A stretch of 64,000 bases of DNA, from NCBI GenBank assembly GCA_965228045.1, contig OZ245789.1:1488001-1552000 (forward strand). Reading direction: 5' to 3'. This stretch comes from JANQEU01 sp965228045. Lineage in GTDB: Bacteria; Bacteroidota; Bacteroidia; Cytophagales; Cyclobacteriaceae. Of the stretch, positions 33,312 through 42,255 are shown piece by piece. The notes below the pieces were generated by a model. The model did no database searches, was not told the origin of the DNA, and worked only from the letters and a program-made list of their open reading frames with translations. The translations under genes were made by a program, and so were the position numbers. Each line of letters starts with the position of its first letter. The stretch's first letter is position 1.

Positions 33312-36300
33312 TCAGTTTCTTTCAATGATTATTCGCTTAAACTCTTGATTATCAACTGATTGAATTTGGATTAAATAATGACCTTCCTGTAGCGACTTGA
33401 CGGGTATCCGATCTCCCTGAAATTTGGAACTGAGGATTTTTGATCCGGAAAGGTCAAATATTACAATAGTTGCCTCACTTGCAAGCCCGGAAAACATCAG
33501 GTAATCGGAGGTGGGATTGGGATAAATGATTACCTGACTTGTGGGTTCCAGGGCAGATATGACGGATTCAAGGACGTCAATGGATAATGTAACCGGCTCA
33601 GCCGCATTGTAATTGTCATTTCCGGGCTGGAGAGCAGTGACTGTTATGGTACCTGCGGATTCCGGTGTTATCGTGGCGCCATTTAAAATTCCGGGACCTG
33701 AGATCTCAAAAGAGACCTCAAGACCGGAAGTTGCTGTGGCATTTAGAGTTATCTCGGTGCCCATTTCTAAGGACGACGTTTCTTCAAAAGTGATCTGCTG
33801 GTTTGCTTTGTTCACTACAAGGTCCTGGGCGGTACTGGCCGCTTCAAATGAGTCATTACCAGACTGGGATGCAGTAATGGATACTGTTCCCGCCGAAACG
33901 ATCGTAGCTGTATTGCCATTGATCATTAAAATTGACTCGTCCGAGGAACTGAAAGCCACTGCAAGATCAGAACTGGCTGTAGCTACCAAATCAAAATCTG
34001 CATCTCCATAGGTCTTACTGGAAATGGCATTAAAGGTGATGGTTTGTTGTGATTTTTCGACGGTAGCTACATCTACTATCAATTCCTGGGACACCGTGTC
34101 CGATGGATTGTAATCATTGTTTCCGGCCTGAAAAGCAGAAATTGTCGCTTTACCCGCTGCAACAATAGTTACTGTAGATCCGTCGACGGATGCGATGTTT
34201 TCATCTGAACTGAAATAGGAGACCGCTAAACCAGAACTGACTGTAGCACTTAGTTCGAAGTCAGGATCACCTTCGGTTACCTGAGTGAGTGCACCAAAGG
34301 TTACTGTTTGATCCGCTTTGTCTATTGTGAGTGTTCTTTCAACGGAAGAGGCACTGGCGTAAGAGTCATTGCCGGACTGGGATGCCGTGATGGTAACGCT
34401 ACCGGCTTTTTTTATAGTTATTGTAGAGCCAGTTATAGAAGCAATGGTTTCATCACTTGATGAAAAACTAACGTCTAACCCGGAACTGCTCGTGGCAGAA
34501 AGATCAAAATCGGCATCTCCGTAAGCTCTATTCTCTAATTCACCAAAAGTTATGGTTTGCTGCAAGAGCGTGACAGTAAAGTCCTGCGTCTTATTAACGG
34601 CGGGATTGTAATTTCCATTACCAGCCTGACTGGCGGTTATGGTAGTCGTGCCAACTCCAACAATTGTCACGGTGGAACCCGAAATTGTAGCTACGCTTTC
34701 ATCGGAGCTGCTATAGTTTACAGTAAGTCCCGAAGATGCGTTTCCTGTAAGGTCGAAGGGATCACTGCCTATTTCCTTTGAAGTTATCTCGGCAAATTCA
34801 ATAATTTGATCGGATTTTCCTACTACCAGGGCCTGCTGCACAGAGGTTGCAGCCTCATAGTTTTCGTTCCCTGCCTGGCTCGCAGTTATGTTGGTCGTTC
34901 CTACGCCCACAATGTTGACCGTACCGGAGGAGACTGTCGCTACAGATGTGTTTGAGCTCTCATAGTTTACGCTAAGACCACTTGTTGCAGACGCTGTAAG
35001 ATCAAAATCAGGATCACCATAGGATTTTTCCGGAAGGGCGGAGAAGGTTATGCTCTGAGAAGCCTTGTCTACAGTGAGCATTCGGTCAACGGGTGTTGCG
35101 GCAGTATATGATCCATCCCCGGCTTGATAGGCTGTGATAGTCACCAATCCAACCCCTACTATGGTTAAAGTGTTACCATCTACCGTGGCAATTGACGTGT
35201 TGCCGCTGGAATAAGTGACAGGCAGATCACTGGTTGCCGTGGCAGTCAGATTGAAGGCAGGATCGCCATATGATTTTGTGGGTAGTGTCCCAAAAATTAT
35301 ATATTGGTCAGCTTTGGTCACGGTCAAAGTACGTTGGACACTGGTGGCCGCGTTAAAATTTGAATTTCCTGACTGAGAAGCGGTTATGGTAGTGGTCCCA
35401 ATACTTGCAACTGAAACTGTTCCGTCAGTAGTAACACTTGCCACGCTTGGGTTGCTGCTGGAATATGATACGTCCAATGAACTGGAAGCTGTAGCCCCGA
35501 GATCAAAATCTTCAGCTATGACTTCCACATCATTCAGGGTTCCAAAAGTGATGGATTGATCAGCTTTAGATACGGAATAGGCATAAGTTTCGCTTGCGGA
35601 TTGATAGGTTGCGTTTCCTGCCTGGCTTACGGTAATCGTTACATCCCCTGCTCCGACAGGATTAAGATAGGTTCTAAATGATCCACCACCCACATCGGCG
35701 ATTGGATCAAAGGTTACGATTGACTCATCAGAACTTTCTATGGTTAGTGGTAGGCCGGAGGTTGCTGTGAGATAAACAGCGACTTTGGCGTCTCCAAAGC
35801 TTGTTGCTGTGAAGGAGGGTTCATTGATGGTCTGTGAAAGTTTAGTCACAGTTAATGACTCCATTAAAGTAGTGGCTGCGTTGTATTGTGTATTTCCTGA
35901 TTGGGAGGCTGTGATGTTTGTGGTGCCCTCGCCAACAATGGATACGGTGTTTCCGGAAACTGTTGCTACTCCGGTATTCGAACTGGAATAGAAGATGTCA
36001 AGTCCGGCAGTCGTAGTCTGAGGAAGGTCAAAGTCTGCGCTATTAATCTCTTTGTCAGGTATTGGATCCAGAGGAATTGTCTGATCTCCTTTTATGATCG
36101 TCAATGATCTGCCTACGCTAGTGGCGGCGTTGTAATCATTGTTTCCTGATTGACTAGCCGTAATAGTAACCGTACCAACATCAACAAAAGTCACAGTATT
36201 GCTGCTTACCGTGGCCACTGAGGTGTTGGAGCTTTCATAGGACACCGTAAGTCCTGAAGTAGCAGTTGAAGTAAGGTCCAGAGTGTTTTCGCTGAACTTT

Positions 36301-37520
36301 GTGTCGGACAAGGTGCCGAATGAAATAGTCTGATCAGCCTTATTGACTGTCAGTGTTTGCTCTACAGATGTGGCGGCGTTGTACTGAGTATTTCCACTTT
36401 GGCTTGCAGTGATAGTAGTAGTCCCCGCACCTCTGATCGTAACTGTCGAGCCAGAAACTGTTGCCACGGCGGTGTTTGAAGATTGGTAACTGACACTGAG
36501 ACCGGAAGAAGCTTCCGCTGTGAGACTAAATGGATCATCGCCAAAGGTTTTTTCCGGAAGTGCATCGAACGTGATCGTCTGGTCCTGTTTTTCTCCCAGG
36601 ACGGCAACAGACAAAACATCCGAAGTGGCCCCGGTACATGGATTCACCAATTTTACGGTTACATTCCCATCCGCAAAACCTTTCGAAAGTGAAGTTGCAA
36701 AATGCGTATAGTTGTTCATCTCCCAGCCCTCGGGCATCGTCCAGACGTAGTTTAAGTATCTCTCTGTCGCGGTTGGAGACCAATTAGTACCGTTACTGTA
36801 GCGAATTCGAAATGATGTGCCCCCGGAAGTCACAAGGATTTCTTTGTCATCCATGATGGTGGCAAGGTCTATTTCACTGTAGCAGTCGCAACCTTGCACA
36901 TACGTTACTTTGCCTGTTCCATATTCTCCATCCTCATTTTTGGCAACAGTATTGAAGAGATAACTGGCGTCTTCCGGAAAGAAGAAATCGTAATTAATAG
37001 ATAGTTCACCCTCTGCAGCCGATATAACATTATCCTGACTGTAGGAGTCCCCATCGACACATGCGGTACCATCTATGTACACCCAGATATCATGACCTGC
37101 TGCCTCTGGATCAGCATTGGTCCAATTTATAGTTACATCGTAAATGTTGACATCAGGTTGAATAGGAGTTGGATCAGCTGGCGGGTCCCAGGTAGTGACG
37201 GAAATGATATTGTTATAACCATTGTCCTCCTGGAAACTAAACCGATAGTAATAAGTCGTACCCTGAGTCAAACCATTTATCCTTAATGGGCTGTTGTTAT
37301 TATAAGGGTCATTTTGATAACCGGTTACTATAAATTGCCCATCCACCACCAGATCAGAAAATGCCATATCCCGGGCTACCTGGAGATATACCGTAGAGGA
37401 CTCGGGCTCAAGTAGCGCAACGAATGATCTGTGTCGGATTTCGCCGGCGGCGATTGCGGTTTGCGAATGGGAATATTGAGATAGAAAGAGAAAGAAAGAA
37501 AGAAACAGGAGCTTTTTCAT
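33312..37520 (-). CDS. Large secreted protein with 12 Ig-like (MBG/BIG2-type) repeats and T9SS sorting domain
   Basis: The 1402-residue protein has a signal peptide (1-20), an N-terminal part of about 290 residues with fibronectin-like strands (GLTQGTTYYYRFSF) and a few cysteines, then 12 tandem repeats of about 83 residues (about 312-1310), then a T9SS type A sorting domain (about 1322-1402, VIIYPNPTSDYLMF). Each repeat follows QTITF...YGDxxFxLxATASSGL, then YxSSN, then VATVSG, then TTTITASQSGN, the MBG/BIG2 bacterial Ig pattern. It is an elongated surface fibre, probably adhesive. Repeat 4 is longer and more divergent. It is adjacent to a sensor kinase/LytTR pair on the same strand. Confidence 0.9.
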   Translation of the reverse strand: MKKLLFLSFFLFLSQYSHSQTAIAAGEIRHRSFVALLEPESSTVYLQVARDMAFSDLVVDGQFIVTGYQNDPYNNNSPLRINGLTQGTTYYYRFSFQEDNGYNNIISVTTWDPPADPTPIQPDVNIYDVTINWTNADPEAAGHDIWVYIDGTACVDGDSYSQDNVISAAEGELSINYDFFFPEDASYLFNTVAKNEDGEYGTGKVTYVQGCDCYSEIDLATIMDDKEILVTSGGTSFRIRYSNGTNWSPTATERYLNYVWTMPEGWEMNNYTHFATSLSKGFADGNVTVKLVNPCTGATSDVLSVAVLGEKQDQTITFDALPEKTFGDDPFSLTAEASSGLSVSYQSSNTAVATVSGSTVTIRGAGTTTITASQSGNTQYNAATSVEQTLTVNKADQTISFGTLSDTKFSENTLDLTSTATSGLTVSYESSNTSVATVSSNTVTFVDVGTVTITASQSGNNDYNAATSVGRSLTIIKGDQTIPLDPIPDKEINSADFDLPQTTTAGLDIFYSSSNTGVATVSGNTVSIVGEGTTNITASQSGNTQYNAATTLMESLTVTKLSQTINEPSFTATSFGDAKVAVYLTATSGLPLTIESSDESIVTFDPIADVGGGSFRTYLNPVGAGDVTITVSQAGNATYQSASETYAYSVSKADQSITFGTLNDVEVIAEDFDLGATASSSLDVSYSSSNPSVASVTTDGTVSVASIGTTTITASQSGNSNFNAATSVQRTLTVTKADQYIIFGTLPTKSYGDPAFNLTATATSDLPVTYSSGNTSIATVDGNTLTIVGVGLVTITAYQAGDGSYTAATPVDRMLTVDKASQSITFSALPEKSYGDPDFDLTASATSGLSVNYESSNTSVATVSSGTVNIVGVGTTNITASQAGNENYEAATSVQQALVVGKSDQIIEFAEITSKEIGSDPFDLTGNASSGLTVNYSSSDESVATISGSTVTIVGVGTTTITASQAGNGNYNPAVNKTQDFTVTLLQQTITFGELENRAYGDADFDLSATSSSGLDVSFSSSDETIASITGSTITIKKAGSVTITASQSGNDSYASASSVERTLTIDKADQTVTFGALTQVTEGDPDFELSATVSSGLAVSYFSSDENIASVDGSTVTIVAAGKATISAFQAGNNDYNPSDTVSQELIVDVATVEKSQQTITFNAISSKTYGDADFDLVATASSDLAVAFSSSDESILMINGNTATIVSAGTVSITASQSGNDSFEAASTAQDLVVNKANQQITFEETSSLEMGTEITLNATATSGLEVSFEISGPGILNGATITPESAGTITVTALQPGNDNYNAAEPVTLSIDVLESVISALEPTSQVIIYPNPTSDYLMFSGLASEATIVIFDLSGSKILSSKFQGDRIPVKSLQEGHYLIQIQSVDNQEFKRIIIERN
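33597..36587 (-). repeat. Array of 12 Ig-like coding repeats
   Basis: About 12 units of 240-280 bp encode the Ig-like domains of the T9SS protein (limits approximate). The units are clearly related at protein level but not near-identical in DNA, so the array is old rather than a recent tandem expansion. Confidence 0.8.
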
Positions 37521-37634
37521 GATTCAAGAGTTTATAAGCTCATTGAATTTCCTCTGTCTTTCTATCTCTTAAAACTCAGATTGAGGCAAGGGCGAAAACT
37601 TTTTAGTTAAGGTTAGGGAAAACCTAGTGGTAGA

Positions 37635-38324
37635 TTAAAGCATGGAAAGCTTTTCCATAAAATCCTTTCGGTGGGATTTCCCGATGGGTACTTTGTGACC
37701 TTTGAGAAAAACGTATCCTTCTGATATGGAATCAATTAATGAGAAATTTATCAAATAGGATCTATGGATTCGATAAAAACCAAGCGGCAGTAATTTCTCT
37801 TCTATGCTCTTGAGAGTATGAGAAATCAGATACTTTTCACCTTCGGTGAATACATTGGCATAATTGTCAAATGCTTCCACAAAAACAATTTCAGAGGACA
37901 TGATCGAAATGATTTCCTGATTTTTTCTGACAAAGAACTTTTCAGGTTTGTGTGCCTCGGGACTTTTCGAGGAGTTTTTGTGTAATGCAATTTCGACATT
38001 CGCCAGAAGGTCGTTTTTAGAGAAAGGCTTTACGATATAACCTGCCGGATTTACTTTCTTCGCTCGGTTGAGTGTGCTTGTATCATAGTAGCTGGTGAGA
38101 AAAATAAATGGTATTTCTAACTCTGAAGCCAGTTCTATTCCATCTTTATCTCCCTCTATATTGATGTCCAAAATAGCCAGAGATGGAGATTCGTTTCTAA
38201 TGATCCCCATAGCCTCATCAGCTTCGTCAGCGATCCCGGCAATAGTGTGTCCAGCCTTTTCCAGGGTGGATGCAATGTCATCTGCGACTAACGGTTCGTC
38301 TTCCACTATTAGAATTGAAGCCAT
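37635..38324 (-). CDS. LytTR-type response regulator
   Basis: The 229-residue protein has a receiver domain (1-120; acidic pair in ILIVEDEP, phospho-acceptor Asp in LAILDINIEG, Lys in YIVKPFS) and a LytTR DNA-binding domain (about 130-229; FVEAFDNYANVF, FYRIHRSYLINFSLI). ATG 38324 lies one base after the stop of the kinase gene; an in-frame TTG 9 bases upstream is less likely. Works with the adjacent kinase. The Ig-repeat T9SS gene 114 bases downstream is a possible target. Confidence 0.88.
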   Translation of the reverse strand: MASILIVEDEPLVADDIASTLEKAGHTIAGIADEADEAMGIIRNESPSLAILDINIEGDKDGIELASELEIPFIFLTSYYDTSTLNRAKKVNPAGYIVKPFSKNDLLANVEIALHKNSSKSPEAHKPEKFFVRKNQEIISIMSSEIVFVEAFDNYANVFTEGEKYLISHTLKSIEEKLLPLGFYRIHRSYLINFSLIDSISEGYVFLKGHKVPIGKSHRKDFMEKLSML

Positions 38325-38325
38325 T

Positions 38326-40227
38326 TTATACAACCAGTTTATATCTACTTAGGGTCATGATCACTTTTGTGCCATTATCATTCAGAATATTGATTTCAGC
38401 TTTAAGCTTTCTACCTAGTGACTGGATCATTTTCCATCCAAAGGAATTCTTTTCGGCTATTTCCTTCTCATTAAATCCGACTCCGTCATCACTTACTTCT
38501 ACATGCAACTTATTGTCGAATTCCTTTAGCCTGATTATCAGTTTCCCGGACTTTTTATCAATGAATGCATATTTCAATGAATTGGTCACCAATTCATTGA
38601 TGATCAGTCCAAGTGGAATTATGGTATCAATATCCAGTTTGATACCTGATGAATCTATTTGATATTGTATGGTTTCATTATCTATATCGAAAGCACTAAA
38701 TAATTCTTCAGTTAGATTATCAAGATACTCCTGGGCATCCACACCACGGATATCTTGATCCTGATATAGTTTTTGATGGATAAGTGCCATGGAACGAACT
38801 CTATGCTGACCGGCCTGAACGGCAGTAATGGCAGCCTCATCGGATAGTGAATCAGCCTGGAGATTCAATAAACTTGATATTACCTGCAGGTTGTTTTTTA
38901 CCCTGTGATGAATCTCCTTTAACAACGTTTCCCGCTCATGAAGTGATTTTTGGATTTGTTTATACAGAACCCAGAGCAGAATAGCCACACCGACAATCAG
39001 GATAGACACTATCAGCAATCCATTTCGCTCCCTGCTTCTCTTTTCTATGCCCAACGCTTGTAGTTGATTTTCCGCGTTGAGTCGTTCTATTTCAAGTTCC
39101 CTGTTTTCTTTTTCGTACAATTGCTCCAGCTCGTTAGTTTGTCGAAGTGTCTCCTCACCAAGAAATTTCTCCCGAAGTTCCACGTATTTTTCAAGGTTCC
39201 GTACAGCTTCTGTGTTGTCTCCGGTTTCCTTGAAAAACGCGTAAGCCAGGTGGTAATGATGCATGGCGGTTTCCAAATAGTCCTCCTCTAGAAGGAACTC
39301 TCGGGTTTTTTCCAGGTAATAGTTGGTTTGGGACCAATTTCGTTCCTGGAAAAAATATTGGCCCAGGTTATGATACACCTGAGTTTTGACATAATCACCG
39401 TCCTGATCATTGATCAGAGATTCGGCTTCGTCAAATGAAGCAAACGCCCGCGCCATATTTTCCAAATTGATGTAGATGATACCCAGGTTGACGAGCTCAG
39501 CTTTGTAAGCGATCATGTCTCCGATTTCCCTGGCCTTATTGATACATTTTGAAGAATAAACCAGCGCCGAGTCGTACAGATCCATTCTTTGGAATATGGA
39601 ACTCATATTGGTATAGGTATTCAACAATCCGCGTGTGTCTTCCAGTGATTCCTTGATCGCGATAGAATTCCGTGAGACTTGAAGTGCGTATTCCAGTTGA
39701 TTGGTTTTTTCATAAATGCGACCGAGATTATTGTAAAGTCTGGATAAGTTTTGAAGATCCGACAGGGATTCAAAAATCGGTTCCGACATCAGATAGTACT
39801 TTAGTGCTGAGTCCAATTTGCCTTCGTAGTAAAAGATCACACCTATATTGAACAAAGAAGTTGCCTCTCGTTTCACATCTTGATGGATCCTACTGTGCTT
39901 GAGTGCCTTATGGTAATAATACCTTCCACTATCGAATTGATAATCGTAATCAAAAACAAAACCCATTATGGTAAGTCCAAGACCTATATCGTGATTTGTG
40001 CCTTTTGAGAGAGACAGATCATAACACCGTTTTGCGTATTTGTAAGATGAGTCAAAGTTTATTCCGCACCATTGATAGGAGATTTCACTAAGTAGGAATA
40101 TCCTGGCACTATCATTTTCAGTGAATCGGAGTCTTTGATGCAGTGAATCTATAAGGGGCAGATTCTGAGCCCACAGGTTCAGTGTCATCAGTGTATACAC
40201 CATTAGAGCGAGTATCCGGCGGTACAT
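38326..40227 (-). CDS. TPR-containing sensor histidine kinase (HisKA_2 type)
   Basis: The 633-residue protein has a signal peptide (MYRRILALMVYTLMTLNLWAQ), about seven TPR-like repeats in the periplasm (about 60-350), a coiled segment, one TM helix (about 395-415), then an HisKA_2 domain with LLKEIHHRVKNNLQVISSLL and a HATPase domain with INELVTNSLKYAF and VSDDGVGF. It pairs with the LytTR regulator downstream. This kinase/LytTR pairing is common in Bacteroidota. The signal sensed is unknown. Confidence 0.87.
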   Translation of the reverse strand: MYRRILALMVYTLMTLNLWAQNLPLIDSLHQRLRFTENDSARIFLLSEISYQWCGINFDSSYKYAKRCYDLSLSKGTNHDIGLGLTIMGFVFDYDYQFDSGRYYYHKALKHSRIHQDVKREATSLFNIGVIFYYEGKLDSALKYYLMSEPIFESLSDLQNLSRLYNNLGRIYEKTNQLEYALQVSRNSIAIKESLEDTRGLLNTYTNMSSIFQRMDLYDSALVYSSKCINKAREIGDMIAYKAELVNLGIIYINLENMARAFASFDEAESLINDQDGDYVKTQVYHNLGQYFFQERNWSQTNYYLEKTREFLLEEDYLETAMHHYHLAYAFFKETGDNTEAVRNLEKYVELREKFLGEETLRQTNELEQLYEKENRELEIERLNAENQLQALGIEKRSRERNGLLIVSILIVGVAILLWVLYKQIQKSLHERETLLKEIHHRVKNNLQVISSLLNLQADSLSDEAAITAVQAGQHRVRSMALIHQKLYQDQDIRGVDAQEYLDNLTEELFSAFDIDNETIQYQIDSSGIKLDIDTIIPLGLIINELVTNSLKYAFIDKKSGKLIIRLKEFDNKLHVEVSDDGVGFNEKEIAEKNSFGWKMIQSLGRKLKAEINILNDNGTKVIMTLSRYKLVV

Positions 40228-40268
40228 CCAATGAATTTAATAAGAATAGAGTTAAAAATCCTACTTGG

Positions 40269-40823
40269 TTATCCGGAGGCAATTTGTTGCTTAAGATCCA
40301 GACATTGCTCCAAATGCCTATGTTCATGTGTCACTATGATCTCAAAGGCCATTTCTAACGGGTATACAATGAATCTGTTAGCAGGTGAAGAGATTTTGAC
40401 TTTACTGACCAATAGGCCTTCGGAATTACTGATAACCGCCTTTAGTTCTTTCTGATGTCCGATGAATCTGTCAATGATATCCGAATCTATGCGGTCAATG
40501 GCAGGCTCCCAGATGCCAAAAGTCCGGGCTTTTCTGGCGTTCTCCGGTTTTACAGATTGCAGTATGGTTTTACCCATAAAATTTGCGTAAGCATTTATTT
40601 TTCCAATCCAGGGCAGCTCATATTTTCCTGCCATCAATTTCTCGATTGGCTCAAAGTAAGAGCTATTGATGACAATCAAATGATCCAGAATTTGGGCGAT
40701 GGACCACTTATCAGGCGCTGGCCGGGTATTAAGTTCGTCTGCGGTTAGCGGCACGAGTGATTCTGAGACCTGCTTCGTTACAAGGTCCAGTTTTTTATGC
40801 CACTCTATGATCCTGTCATGCAT
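40269..40823 (-). CDS. DinB-family metal-binding protein
   Basis: The 184-residue protein is a DinB/YfiT-type four-helix bundle: SIAQILDHLIVIN supplies the first metal His, and THEHRHLEQC near the C-terminus the other two. Members include bacillithiol or thiol transferases and many unknowns. ATG 40823 is chosen; an in-frame TTG six bases upstream gives a longer overlap. It overlaps the HAD gene by 8 bases and is probably the last gene of the MogA-HAD-DinB operon. Confidence 0.83.
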   Translation of the reverse strand: MHDRIIEWHKKLDLVTKQVSESLVPLTADELNTRPAPDKWSIAQILDHLIVINSSYFEPIEKLMAGKYELPWIGKINAYANFMGKTILQSVKPENARKARTFGIWEPAIDRIDSDIIDRFIGHQKELKAVISNSEGLLVSKVKISSPANRFIVYPLEMAFEIIVTHEHRHLEQCLDLKQQIASG

Positions 40824-41481
40824 AGGCAAGTTCCACTTCCTTCAACGCATCTTCCAGCGATCCAAAAGTCCTGTCTGCCTCATGAAGTTTGGACCGCATT
40901 GCTACATCTTGCTGAATCCCAAAGCAGGTTAACCCGGCCGCTTTGGCGGATTTCGTACCGTTCACAGTATCCTCAAAAACCAGGATATTGTCTTTCGGGA
41001 TACCCAGTCGTCGGACACATAAGTCATAAGGTTCAGGATCAGGTTTGCTGTTTACCACATCATCGAACGTTACTATTTCCTCAAAGAGGTTTAGGATTCC
41101 TTTCTTTTCCAGGATGAATTTCACACTTCGGTATTGGCTACCGGTAACAATGGAGACAGGAAGATTCTTTTCCCGAAAAAAATCAATGCTTTCCTGCGCA
41201 TAAGGCATCATCTTTACATCATGATCCATTAATCTGTTGCCGGTAAAGTGCTCAATCAGCATCAAAAGTTCATGCGGATCAATCGAGAGCTCGAAATCCA
41301 GGATCACGTCATCGATGCTCATGCTCGTAGGTTTACCTACAAGCTTCTCGTTGTAATAGTCATGCGTCATTTGCGCACCAAACTCTTTTTGTAAAAGCAT
41401 TTGGGTGCACTGAAAATGAAAGTATTCCGTATCGACGAGTGTTCCATCAAAGTCGAAAATAACAGCTTCCAGGGGTGACAT
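40816..41481 (-). CDS. HAD-superfamily phosphatase/phosphoglucomutase-like protein
   Basis: The 221-residue protein starts with VIFDFDGTLVDTEYFHF (motif I with nucleophile Asp), has SIVTGSQY (motif II), KPDPEPYDLCVRRLG (Lys, motif III) and VFEDTVNGTKSAKAAGL (motif IV). The helical cap is of the beta-phosphoglucomutase subfamily. It may be a sugar-phosphate phosphatase or mutase. Sits between mogA (3 bases away) and the DinB gene (8-base overlap). Confidence 0.87.
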   Translation of the reverse strand: MSPLEAVIFDFDGTLVDTEYFHFQCTQMLLQKEFGAQMTHDYYNEKLVGKPTSMSIDDVILDFELSIDPHELLMLIEHFTGNRLMDHDVKMMPYAQESIDFFREKNLPVSIVTGSQYRSVKFILEKKGILNLFEEIVTFDDVVNSKPDPEPYDLCVRRLGIPKDNILVFEDTVNGTKSAKAAGLTCFGIQQDVAMRSKLHEADRTFGSLEDALKEVELAYA

Positions 41482-41484
41482 AAT

Positions 41485-42015
41485 TTATTTGGCTTTGGGT
41501 CTGAAGGCTTTTACAAAATCCGGATTGGTCTCTATTCTGGGACCTGCCAGTAAGTCTATACAATATGGAATGGCCGGAAATACCACGTCGAGACATTCTT
41601 TGATAGCTTTTGGTTTACCCGGAAGATTTATGATCAATGTCTGGTTTCTGATACCAGCTACCTGCCTTGACAGGATTGCTGTAGGCACAATTTTCAGGCT
41701 CTCGGCTCTCATGGCTTCACCAAATCCAGGCATCATTTTGTCGCACACTTTTTCTGTTGCCTCCGGCGTCACATCCCGTTTCGCCGGCCCGGTACCACCA
41801 GTCGTCACGATCAGGCAGCAGCCTTTTTCATCACTCATCTCAATCAGCTTTTCGGAAATCTGATCAGCCTCATCAGGGATCACGGCATATTCATGCTCCC
41901 ATTCGCTGCTGATGTAGTCACCCAATAACTTCAATGCTTCTTTTCCGGGAATATCATCATAAATGCCTTGACTGGCCCTGTCGGAAATGTTGATTACCCC
42001 AATGCGTGCTTTCAT
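41485..42015 (-). CDS. mog: Molybdopterin adenylyltransferase MogA
   Basis: The 176-residue protein starts ARIGVINISDRASQGIYDD and contains TTGGTGPAKRDVTPEAT, the signature of MogA/MoaB, which adenylates molybdopterin before molybdenum insertion. No other moa or moe gene is in the window. It is the first gene of the small operon with HAD and DinB genes. MogA and MoaB are hard to tell apart from sequence alone; the family is certain. Confidence 0.85.
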   Translation of the reverse strand: MKARIGVINISDRASQGIYDDIPGKEALKLLGDYISSEWEHEYAVIPDEADQISEKLIEMSDEKGCCLIVTTGGTGPAKRDVTPEATEKVCDKMMPGFGEAMRAESLKIVPTAILSRQVAGIRNQTLIINLPGKPKAIKECLDVVFPAIPYCIDLLAGPRIETNPDFVKAFRPKAK

Positions 42016-42129
42016 ATGGAAAAAGTCGATAACCTCGCAATTTTAGCGATAACTACTTTCTAATTCCACCATAGGCCCACCCAAAATCTGTTTTATCCAT
42101 AATGTAAACCAATGCATTTAATTTTTGTG

Positions 42130-42139
42130 TGTTCGAACA
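42130..42139. promoter_or_regulatory. 10-bp palindrome upstream of the symporter operon
   Basis: TGTTCGAACA lies in the 240-base gap between mog and the symporter gene. It could be an operator of the symporter/GH109 operon. I see no clear TTG/TAnnTTTG promoter with it, and one 10-bp palindrome can be chance. Confidence 0.2.
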
Positions 42140-42255
42140 AATTCGATCTAATCAACGAATTTTACAAAAATGACTTTACTTTTACGCCAGTTATAAAAGT
42201 GTTTATTATCGTTTATTTTATAGTTAAGATTTGATCACAACCTAAAACCCATCTA

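Noticed and set aside
33597..36587. The Ig repeat array as an assembly or collapse artefact
   Set aside because: The repeat units differ clearly from each other in DNA and protein, so they would assemble correctly.
41489..41863. A long open frame (124 codons) antisense to mog
   Set aside because: It runs opposite a clear MogA gene, has no recognisable motif, and its length follows from the codon use of the real gene.
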